DNA of 54,714 bases from Mastigamoeba balamuthi (taxonomy: Eukaryota > Evosea > Mastigamoebida > Mastigamoebidae), in NCBI GenBank assembly GCA_902651635.1, contig CACRSC010001918.1, forward strand, positions 81,999 through 136,712. The letters run 5' to 3'. The notes beneath the pieces are model-generated. The model saw only the letters and a list, made by a program, of their open reading frames with translations. It had not been told where the DNA came from and searched no databases. Both the position numbers and the translations under genes were made by a program. Shown one piece after another: positions 32,203-42,164 of the stretch (positions within the stretch are counted from its first letter, which is position 1; the number at the start of each line of letters is the position of its first letter).

Positions 32203-33416
32203 ATGTCGGCGAGCCCCGCGGCCGTGGGCACCCCCGACAGCGAGCCCGTGCTCTGGGCCAGCACCAACAAGGTCTTCCTCGGCACCCCCTTCCAGGCGCG
32301 TGGCCCCTCCCCCTCTTCCCCAGCCCCTCCGCAGTGCCATGCGCCTCAACAGGCCCGTTGGGCTGTTTCGGGGATCGATGGCTGACAGACTCTTCTTCTC
32401 TTGCGCCGTGCGGGAATAATTGCATGCAAAACGGTGCAGATCACGCTCACGGCGGGCCACGAGTGGCTCAGGCGGAACAACGTGGGCCCCGGCGGCGTGT
32501 GGGAGGCGGGCCGCACGGCCGTGCTGCTGCTCGAGGGCCAGGAGGACGGCGAGCGTGCGTGGCGATCGGGATATTAGGCATTTTTGGGGCAGCGCCATTT
32601 TTACCCCCGCGGGCCCCTCCGCCTTCCTTATGGCGCCCTTCGATTTTGTACGGCTTCCCGTACGCTGATCGGAAAAAACGGCATCGCGTGCAGCGCTCGA
32701 GCCGTGCTCGAGGTGCACCACGAGGTCCAACGTGCTCGTGTCGGTGCTCAGCGGCGTGCGGACCGACAAGGAGACGGACCGCGTGGGGCCCCTGAGCTAC
32801 TTTGTCTTCAACAACTGCCGCTCGTGCGCTCTCCCGCCATCTTCTCGGCTGCGCCCAACGCGCATCCAACGCCGTCATAAATCCACACGCACGGACGATC
32901 CCACGCTGACGGCCGGCCACGCGCAGGCGCTGCAACTCGTCGAGGCTGCACCTGGGCGGCCGCGTGGTCGTCTGCGTCGAGCTGCACGCGCGCGACGGGC
33001 CCGTGGCAGCGCGGGTGCTCTCGCAGCCGATCTCCTTCTGCTCCAAGTCCTCCTCGTTCGTCTGCCGCAGGCGCACGGCCGGCGAGGCAGCGTCGTGCTC
33101 GCCCAAGACGCACTCGATGGGCCCCTCGACGACGGGGCCCACGCCGCCGGCGCTGGTCTCGCCCCTGATGCTCTCGCTGACCGAGGAGATGCCCGTGGAC
33201 CCGCCGTCGTCGTCGTCCGTCCAGCCCTCGACGTCTGCCGCGCCCGGCGACGTGCTGCCGTCGTCGTCGACGACGCCTGGGGCGGCCGGCGTGCCCGAGG
33301 CGGGCAGGAGAGCCACGTCAGAGATGCTCGAGAAGCTGCAGGCGCTCGAGTCCGAGTCGCTGATGCAGCTGGTCAAGCTGCAGGCGCTCAAGAGCTTCAT
33401 CTCGCAGTACCTCTGA
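32203..33416 (+). CDS. Unrecognised protein, possible beta-sandwich domain plus C-terminal coiled coil
   Basis: Four exons (32203-32295, 32440-32554, 32694-32823, 32927-33416) give 275 residues; the start could lie in an earlier exon because the first exon follows a polypyrimidine tract ending in AG. Residues ~1-160 alternate hydrophobic strands ([56 protein letters not shown]), like an immunoglobulin-type fold. Some p53-like/STAT-like DNA-binding proteins look similar, but I cannot place it. Six cysteines cluster between ~80 and ~150. A Ser/Pro/Thr-rich linker leads to a short leucine-rich coiled coil at the C-terminus (MLEKLQALESESLMQL). Intron 1 is GC-AG. The frame is consistent at all joins. 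Confidence 0.65.
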
Positions 33417-33959
33417 GGGCGGGGGGAGGGCGTCGCCTGGCAACCATCCCCACCCCCCTCCCACCACGCGCGCGGCCCCGCGTCATTCGCAATTTGTACG
33501 ATGATAGAAACGAACATCCCTGACGAAGTAGCCCCCAAACAAGCACGGCTTTGAAAGAGAGGCTTCTCGCCAAGAAATCGGGCAAAGGGCGAGGGCAGCC
33601 CTCTACGGCCCTGCCTGCGGGAAGCGCGGGACGCCGGGCACCTCCTTGGGCCGCGGCGGCATATGTGCCGTTGCGAAACTTGCCCCAGAGGAAGCCACCA
33701 AAACAGGCCATGCAAAAGGAACGGCTGCGACCACAAAAATCCAAAGGGCGAGATCACCCAGGGCGGGGGGCGGTTGAGGGGATCAGCGAGGGTGGCCCCC
33801 GCCCCTCGGCAGTGGCAGCAGCCAGCACAGCGGGCCGAGACAAGGCAAAAAAAGGAAGATGCTTCACATTCACAGTGTTGTTGCATGTAAGGGGGGAGGG
33901 GGGAGTAAGGTAGTGTAACAGCGTGGCGGTGGTGGCGGTGGGGGTCGGTCTCTGCGGGG
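33417..33959. other. Intergenic between convergent genes
   Basis: 543 bp between two convergent stop codons. It contains no supportable gene; the open frames here lack the codon bias of neighbouring exons. Confidence 0.5.
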
Positions 33960-36242
33960 CTACTCGTTGGCGGCGATGGCTGCGGAGAGCTCGCTGCGCT
34001 GGTCCTCGGGCAGCACGCGGCGCTCGAGGTCGCCGAGAAAGGCGACGGCGCGCTCGAGGCTCGAGGGCAGCGGCAGCGGCTCGGCCCCCTGCAGCCTGGC
34101 GACGGTCCGCAGCAGCCTGCCCATGTGCAGGCACCTCGCGGGCGGCTCGTAGGCGGCCACGAGCCGCTCGACGATCGTCCGCAGCGACCCCACGTGCGGC
34201 ACGGGCGTCGTCGGCGACGGCGCGTCGAGCGTCTCCCAGAGCCGCGGGTACGAGCCGTCGCCCGGGTCGCACCTGCGCTCGAGCATGTCCAGCGCCCGCA
34301 GCACGGGCCTGTCGACGTCCTGCCACGCCGAGGCCAGCGCGCGGACGTCGGCAGAGGTCACGGCGGCGCAGACGGCCAGGCAGCCGTGGTAGTCGCGCAG
34401 GTCCCAGAGCGAGTCGGCCAGCTCGACAAAGAACGTCAGCGTCTTGGCCCGCGCCTCGCGGCACGGCTGCTGCAGCACGTGAGAGACCACCCACAGCGCC
34501 AGCACGTCGAACTGCCGCGCCATCCGCGTCGCGCTCTCGCGGTACGCCGGCAGCACGGCCGCCCGCAGCGACACCGCGCGGAACTGCGTCTGGTGCACGT
34601 GCTTCACCGCCCGCGCAAACGCCAGCGGGCTCACGCTCAGCGGGTTGAAGCTGTCCCCCGCCGCCGCCGCCAGGCACGAGTACTGCCAGGGCGCGGGAGA
34701 AAGAGAGCACGTGAGGAAACGGGGAATCGAATTGGCGAATTGAATTGGGGTCCGCACTCGTCTGTTGGGCGACATGATTCCCGGGCACAGCGGCGTCTTG
34801 GGCGCCAGGCCGTCGGCGCGGCGCGCGGACCTGCGCAGGGCGTCCTCGATGCGCTCGGCGTCGTCCTCGCCGCCGCTCTCGCGGAGCCTCGCCGCGAACT
34901 GCCGCACGCCGTCGGCCAGCGCTGTCGCATCGCAGCCAAGTCAATTCCGGGTTTGAATTCGCGGGGGGAATTGAATTGAATTCGGGGGGAGAGAGTTCCG
35001 CGGACATTGGTCGCGGAAGTCCTCGGGGTAGGCCGCGAGCCAGCGCTCGACGGCGGCGCAGGTCCTCTCGACGACCGCGGGCGTGGCCTCGGCCGAGCCC
35101 GCGGGCCCCGCGAGGGCGTCGAGGACCTCGCGCGGGGCGACGAGCTCGAAGTCGCGTCTGTGCGCGCAGAGCAGCGCCTCGAGCACGGCGTCGGCCTCAT
35201 CGCCGCCGCCCGCGCACAGGGCCAGCGACACGCAGGCCGCGAGCCTGTGCCGCTGGGCGACGCCCGGCTCGAGCTCGGGCCGCGCCCACTGCGCCCTGCC
35301 GTCGCTGGCCCGCACGTAGTAGACGGCACCCGTCCGCTCCTCCGCGCGCTCCTCCCACCCCGCGGGCACCGGCGGCTCCCAGGCCTCGGCCGCCGGCACG
35401 GCCCCCGCGGGCGGCGGCGGCGGCGGGCGGCCGTGCGAGGCGAGCAGCGCGGCCTCGGAGTCGAAGACCGACGACATGGACGGCTCGGGCGGATGCGACA
35501 GCGGCAGCGCGGGCGACGGCGACGCCGGCGACGACTCGGACCCGCTGGCACTGGCCGACGACCGCGAGCCGCTCCGCGCGCGGTCGCGCAGCATGCGCGC
35601 GAACCTCGCGAACCGCGCGCGGCCGTCGCTGGCGATGGAGGCCAGCGACCGCGACCGCCTGTGCGGCTGCGGCTCCGCAAACGTCGCATCAGCTGCGCCT
35701 GCCGCCTCCCCTGCGGCCGCCGGGGCCTCGCTGGCCGCCTGCCCCGCGAGCGGCGGCGCCGAGGCGGCCGAGGGCGACGCCGGGGGCGAGGGCGAGGGCA
35801 CGGGCGACGCGGGGATCGTGAGGCTGCGGCTCTGGCGGTGCCGCGGGCCGCCGTAGACGAAGCGCTGCTCGGCCGTCGCGGGCGCCAGCGGCAGCAGCGC
35901 CGGCGAGGGCGCGGGCGAGGACGGCGCCGCGGCGGGGCCGGCGCGCGGGGAGGACGCCGGGGAGGACGTGGCCGAGAGCGAGCTGAGGGCGCGGGCGAAG
36001 GGCAGCGCCGACCAGATGAGCGAGAGGCGCGAGCGCGGGGCCGGGGGCGCGGGCTGCGCGTGGGCTGCGAGCAGCAGCGGGGGCGGGGTCAGCGACGAGG
36101 GCCGCGGGGAGCTGCTGCTGCTGCTCGAGGCGGGGCTGGCGGCGGCGGCGTCGGGCGGCGGGTTTGAATTCGGGTGCGCAAGAGACGACGCGAGAGCCGC
36201 AAGGGCCGGCGGGTGCGCAGGAATAATATCGGGCGAGGACAT
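33960..36242 (-). CDS. Ras guanine nucleotide exchange factor with WW domain
   Basis: Three exons (35006-36242, 34758-34921, 33960-34682) give 707 residues. A long Ser/Pro/Ala-rich N-terminus (1-285) precedes a WW domain (~290-325: PVPAGWEERAEERTG, VYYVRASDG, AQWARP). A REM/RasGEF-N region follows (~340-450: VLEALLCAHRRDFE, WLAAYPEDFRD). Then comes the CDC25-type catalytic domain (~470-700: SPLAFARAVKHVHQTQF, RESATRMARQFDVLALWVVSHVL, ALDMLERRCDPGDGSYPRLWETL). It should load Ras-family GTPases with GTP; the WW domain would bind Pro-rich partners. RasGEFs are numerous in amoebae. The start at 36242 is the first ATG after AT-rich leader; the frame is open further upstream. Confidence 0.86.
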
Positions 36243-37113
36243 CGGATGCGGAATCGGGCACGGCACACAGGGCGGGGGGCCCCCGGGTGCGGTGGGCGGG
36301 GCTGGGGGGGCGATGCTGGTGCGCTCGCGGAGGTGCGTGGGGCGGGTAGTCGCCCTGATTGGGTTGGGGCTGTGAAACTTTAGTACAGAGTGTCTGTTGT
36401 GCACACAGGGCGGGCGGGGGACCCAAATCGGGACAGAGTTCAACAGGGCTCTCAGGCGGGGTCCGAGTTCCACCGGGGTGCACGTAATGTCAGGATCAGC
36501 CCCCCAGACTTCAGAATCCCCCCACACCAGCTGCGCTATTTCGGCATACAGCGACGCCCAACACAGCAGTTCTGGAAATTGCATTTTCCCCGCCCCCGGA
36601 CCGATATTGCGGTAAGATACCCGTATCTTTTCTCTTGTCAGAGGGTTCCAGTCCTTTCGGAGCACAGGATTTGACCCGGGGTTTTCTAGCAGGTCTATGA
36701 ACTTGCAGTTGTGATCCCTGCATCAAGACTGGCGCCTGTCCGGGTGAAATTGTTCCCCCAGGTGAATATAATCCAGATTTAATTGGCCCCCAGAGTTACA
36801 TGACCACAGACTGAGTCAGCGTGCGCTCAGTAATGCTGCCACACACACTGTGGTTGGTCAGGCGAACTCGGGCGACACCATTTTTTCGCAGGGAAAGAAA
36901 GGGGCCTGCCACCCAGCCAGTTTTCGTGTCAGGACCCACCGGGACATGAACGAGAGTTACTCTCAGAGGGCTCTGCTAGAGATAACCCTCAGGCCAGGTC
37001 TCTGTCCGGTGCGGCCCCTGTTGCCCGAGGGTGGGGTTGAAATTGTGTTTGAATGGAACCCGTAGGACGGGTGTGGGCGGAACTCGAAACTCGTGTGAGC
37101 AATGTGCTTGCCA
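36243..37113. other. Intergenic, upstream of RasGEF
   Basis: 870 bp with no supportable gene. Around 36600-36632 it has CCGATATTGCGGTAAGATAC and a following GTATC, the GATAT-type words seen before other genes; if these are promoter elements, the RasGEF leader would be ~360 nt. Confidence 0.4.
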
Positions 37114-40100
37114 CTACTTCGGGCACAGTGCGGCCTGCTCTGCCAGTGTCGCTGCGATTGCCCCGGGAATCCCCCAGCGCTCAAGCGACTCCTGCTTCTG
37201 CACGGCCAGGGTCCCAACGTCTTCAACCTCGTTGTCCTCCACCAGCATCTTCCTCCACCGCTCCAGCTTGTTCGGGTCCTTCTTCGGGAATACCGCCCGC
37301 AGCCACTCCAGGTCGATCTTCGTCTCGGGGTTCGCGAAAAGGGGGTTGGCTGCCGCAGGGGCGGCAGACGGGGCTCCGGAATCCCTGTGGGTTTGTGCGT
37401 TGCGTGTGAGGCTCTCGCTTGCCCGCCAGAAATGGAGATAGCGGACGAACAGTGTGCTGGTTGCCGCTGTGCTCCCCGCAGCAACTGCATCGAACGCCTG
37501 TGCCAGCCCCTTGGGTGCCTTGTTGGAAACTGGTGCAGCAAGAAGAACGTCAGTTTAGTAGATCTGCGAGAGAAAAACATGTGCTGTGCGCACAGCTGGT
37601 CACTTGGCCGAATTGGTACGAGATCAGGGCGTTGCAGCGCTTGACATCGTTTGGGCTCTCGAAATACTTAGTCAGCTGCTCGAGTTGCATGCGGCCAAAG
37701 AGCTCCTCCATGGCCTCCTTGCCGAGCAGGACGAGCTCGCCGTTCTGCGGAATCGCAAGCGCCACATCGCAGGTTCCCCTGAGATTCCTAGTGTGGAGGG
37801 TTGTTCCGTCTCGGCTCTGGTGGGGGGGGGGGAGGGATCGTCACAAAGTTGTGCAAGAGACGAAACTGGTGGGTGCAGCTACCTTTGCCTTGTACCACGT
37901 CCCAGGGCCCAAGGAAAGGCTCCCGTGCCTCAGAACGCTCTCGACCGACTTGGTGAGCCGCGTGGAAACGATGAAGAGCACGATGCGGCGCTGGCCCAGC
38001 GCCTCGCACTCAGACGCGCGCGCAGAAACCAGCGTCTTGGAGATCTCCTCTCGGATGACCTTGAAGCTCGTGCCATTGCCCTTGGCCCCCTGCAAGTTCT
38101 TGAGCGCGAACAGAGCCCACGGAGCCGACGGGTCGGAGACGTCGAGGTCGTGCCCGACAGAGTTGTTGTCGTACGGCACTCCGATCGTGCGCGTGGAGAG
38201 GCGCTTCTCCGAGAAGAGCCCCCAGTCTGCGGTGCTGAAATTGTGCACGCGGCCGTCCGGGAACGTCGACGGCTTTCCCTCGGGCACGCCGCTGTTGAAC
38301 GAAGGGGTCGGCACGATCGCGAAGTCGCCCTCCGTGCTCGTCCTGTTGATGACCCTGTCCTTGAACGACTCCGACCGGCTGAACGCGCCCACGTCGCTGT
38401 AGCTATCCTTCGAGCGCAGCTTGATCGACAACGTCTGCGCGAGCATCAAGACCAGCACGTGGCCGCGGTCCAGCACCGCCGGAAACCGCGAGACGTACTG
38501 CATGAGCCCGGCCATGCTCGACACGACGCCGTCGCCGCAAGACGACAGCCAGTCCGCTGTGAACTTGGGGAAGACGAACGCGAACTCGGAGCCAACAGAC
38601 TTGATGTACAGGCAGAGCTGCGAGACGAGGTCCAGGATTGGGCAGCTGCTGCCGTCCGCGAGCCTCACAACGAGGCCTCCGTCGAACTTTGTGCCCGTGA
38701 TGTCTGCAGTGTTGTGCGCAGAGTCGGCAAATGCTGGGAGGAGGGGGTGTGGCACGGGAGAAAACGCACAGAAGAGGAGGGCTGTTGTGTAGGCAGCGCG
38801 GAGTCCGCTGTCCTCCGGCAGTGTGACCAACGGGGCCGAGGTGTCCGCCAGGATCTTGTGGCTGACATAGCCCTCCATGAGATCCTCGATGGAGTCGTAG
38901 GCGAGGACGTCCTGCTCCCTGGCACCCAACAGAGTCTCGAAGGTTCTCTTGACGAGCCTGCCGATGCCGCCAGTGTACACGAACACGGCGCGGGCAAAGT
39001 CCTCGAGGCTTCTGATCTTCAGGCGCGCTAGCAGCTCGTCGCCGAGAAGCCTCGCACCGCCGTTGCAGCGAGTGCACTGCATGACTTGCACAATGTCGCT
39101 CACCTGAATCAACAGACAATAAGCAACAAAGCAGAGCAGCGCAGGACAAACAAGACGCACCTGCAGGGGGCCCATGGCAAGAAGAACCAGCCTTACCGGG
39201 GATCCGGCCTTTCCCAGAGCGAGTTGCGCCAGTGTGACGGACTTGCCCGCGCAGAACACGAAGATGTTCTGCAGGGTGTTGGCCTCGATGGTGAGTGCGT
39301 GCGCCCAAAGGTGTGCTGGCGGGCCTTGAGTCGAAGGAACGGCTCTATTATCTCGAAGAAGACGCGGTGGGGCGTCGCCCCGGCGCTCTTGAGCTGCGCA
39401 AACGCTTCCGTGAAGCGCGGGGTCTCCACCACGCCGATCTCGTCGAAGAAGAGGAACCACATCCCGCCGTGGCGCGTCTGAGCAGCAATCCTCTGTGTGC
39501 GCGTGCGCGTGTGAGCAGGCGGGAGGCAGCAAGAGACACGCGCCTCCAAGAGCAACGAGGGGTCGAGGCGGATGTCCTCGGGGGCGCGGACACCGGTGGC
39601 GGACGCGTAAATGTGGCGGTAGAGGGCCTCCTCGAACGTGGTCCTGCTCGAGCTGGTGGGCGGCTCGATGCCCTTGAGTTCGACTGTCACGGCGCAGGCG
39701 CCGGCAAAGCCCGCCACGAGCTGGCGCGTCCACGTCCCGCGCGGCTGGCACGCGCGCAGCGCGCACAGGTTGGCCCTGTCGTCCTCGGGCGGGGTCTGGG
39801 GAGGAGGGTCGAGCAGAGCGCTGGTGACCGGCCCGCCGCACGCAAGGTCGTCGCGCAGGAGCGGGACGGCGTGCTCGCCGAAGAAGGTCTTGCCGGCGCC
39901 GAGCGCCTGGGACGAGTACAGGAGGTACGGCTTCTCGCTGGCGGCGATGCTGTGGTTGGCGAGTGCCGTGCGGACGAGGATCTCGGTCTCGAGCTCGCGG
40001 TCGACAGGGTGTAGGCCCAGGTCCGGCGCGCTCTTCCCCGGCGGCCTCTGCGAGAAGCAGACGGGGTGAGGGTTGCCAGGCGCGGCTTGCTACGTGCCTG

Positions 40101-40312
40101 CAGAACAGCGCGAGGGGGTGGCTGCCTCTGCTCCTGCTCGGCTGCCTCGGGTGCTGAAGCTCCAAGTCCGAGGCCTAACGCAGTTTGTCTGGAAAAAGGG
40201 GGTGGCCCGCAGGCGACAGTGCTGTGCGTGGTGGACAGGTACCTTGGCCGGCGGCACTTCTCGGTTTCTTGCTTTGTGGCTTCTCCACCTCGCCCTCGGC
40301 CGCTCTCTTCAT
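37114..40312 (-). CDS. Large P-loop NTPase, family unclear
   Basis: Seven exons are proposed: a short first exon ending near 40289, then 39544-40047, 39325-39477, 39197-39283, 37883-39103, 37594-37744 and 37114-37529, for about 850 residues. All joins after the first keep frame; exon 1 is uncertain. The N-terminus is basic (MKRAAEGE...). A P-loop ALGAGKTFF (~60) and a Walker B WFLFFDEIG (~182) define an ATPase core, followed by NIFVFCAGKS. The central 400 residues match nothing I know. The C-terminus (~780-850: LERWRKMLVEDNEVEDVG, LERWGIPGAIAATL) resembles a SAM-like helical domain. Layout recalls STAND or Crinkler/RHS-type ATPases, but this is speculative. Two introns are GC-AG, one only 41 nt. 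Confidence 0.68.
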
Positions 40313-42164
40313 GACGCCAGCAAAACAACAAGGCCAAGATGTTGTGAACTAGTTTGGGGGCTCTCTGAGATCAGAGCAATAAAGTCCTGTGTTTCTGGGC
40401 ACAGGGCGGGAGTCAATTGAACGGGGGAATCCTGACGCAGGTCCAGTAGGATTTTCCGCTGACGTGTAACATTCGGCGGACCTCAAGCTTGGAAGTCTCG
40501 GCTCGTTGAACTTGAAGCGTCTTGGTACTCGGGGTCGTGGCTGATCTCGATGCGGAACGGCTCGGTGGACTTGGTTCCAGGGGTCAGAAGACGGAGGGGC
40601 CTGCAGCTTCCGGGGCGTCTCTCGGAAAAGGCCCTTCAGGAACAACTGAGAGGCCTTGCCCTACGGACCTGCTTTGTCGTCACCGACCCTGAATTAGCGC
40701 AAACACACACGCACACGTGACGCACACGCACAAAACTCGCAGGACTGTGATAGCTGTGAGGAACTAACGCAGGGGCACTAGGGCCACTCATGAATCGAGG
40801 ACTGAGTCGCCTGAGGGCATGAGCCGCTGCAGGGGGCCTGGGGCCCACTCGTAATCACGAGGACGAATTCGGTGCCCACGCAGTTCGTCACAACTCTTCC
40901 TACTCGCCCATCAGCACTACTTGAGTTGTGATCGCCCATGGCCAGTGCCTCGGGGGGTGGGGGCCCCACTCTTGGTGCATGATGTTATGGCCATTGCTGC
41001 CTGGAGCGATCGGCACTCGGCGTCACTCGTACGAGTGTCCAATTCGTACTGAGCTCAACCTTTCCCTCAAAGGGTTTGCAGAGTTCTCAGCAGGATGGGA
41101 TTTGCCAGGAACTGGGCCTGCTGTTTCTGTCCCACCCCTAAATATTGGAGAATTTGATCATTCTATGCAATAATTTTTCAATCTTATGTACTGATTACAC
41201 AGTATGTAGTACAGAGAGTTATCAAGCAATTACTACATTGCATGGGGCAGCATACCTGTGCAAAAAGACCCCTTCAAAAACCTCAAACTTGGCTACTGGC
41301 AGTCAGGGAAAACCCTTCTTTTTTCTGTAAACTTAGGTTGAATATTAATAACAAAAATCATTAGCATGTTAATTGTGACTGCACAGAGTGTTTTTTGTGT
41401 GTTTTGCAGTTGTTTTTTTGCAGTGCTTTATGTTATTAGATTAGCATTAGATTGTAGCTTCCTTCTCTCTCTTCCTTCTGATTTGTAGTGTAATAAATAT
41501 GTAGCATGATAGTACATAAAGCACTTTAAGCCAGCTGAATACCAGCTCAAGCATAAAACACACATTGCCTGTAGCACAAAATCATATCAGGGGCTAAGAG
41601 CCCACTTGGGATCGTGATCCAGTGAAGACCCTGACTTAACTGATTTGATTTTTCTCTTCCAATATGAGCGAAATCTTCCAGTGTTTTACTGAAGCTTCCA
41701 GTTTGTATGAAATCCTCAGTAGTATAACGGTTTAGTATAGCCGTCTGTCACATGGCTGATCGGGGTTCAATTCCCCGCTGGGGAGCTTTTTAGATCCCGG
41801 TCTGTGCTCTTCCTGTATTGAAAGGTCTGTACATTCCATTTTTCGTACATTTACTTCATATTCACTCGCCCCAAAATGGTTGTTCCCATTCAACTGACTG
41901 CTCTCTGAATTCGTGTGGCTGCGATGTCGCAATCCCCTCTTGCCTTGTGTTGGTCCACACAGAAAGGAAAGGACAGGACTGGGGCCATTGTTCCTGAATC
42001 CCATTCCAGAAACCGTATCATTGTTTCAACCCCGCAGAGATATGCTCTGGGCATATCGCGTAGATCTCACGGCTGATGACATCAGCAGGGGCCCCTGCAC
42101 AATATCTCCGTGGCCTGATCTCCATATCTCCACATCAGCGACCCCCGGGGCACGCAGAGCAACG
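40313..42164. other. Intergenic, partly AT-rich, containing tRNA-Asp
   Basis: 1.85 kb without a protein gene. 41100-41900 is AT-rich and CpG-poor compared with the surroundings. tRNA-Asp lies at 41713-41785. The last ~130 bp contains AATATCTCC and ATATCTCC words (42101-42131) before the WDR3 start and is probably its promoter. Confidence 0.5.
41713..41785 (+). tRNA. tRNA-Asp (anticodon GUC)
   Basis: Cloverleaf: acceptor TCCTCAG/CTGGGGA (one T-G pair), D-arm GTAT..GTAT, anticodon stem GCCGT/ATGGC with loop CTGTCAC (anticodon GTC), T-arm GGGG-TTCAATT-CCCC, discriminator G, then a TTTTT terminator. The T-loop has TTCAATT instead of TTCGATT and the anticodon stem has a G-T pair. Both changes are C-to-T/G-to-A type in a CpG-poor region, so the gene may be mildly decayed though still foldable. 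Confidence 0.88.
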
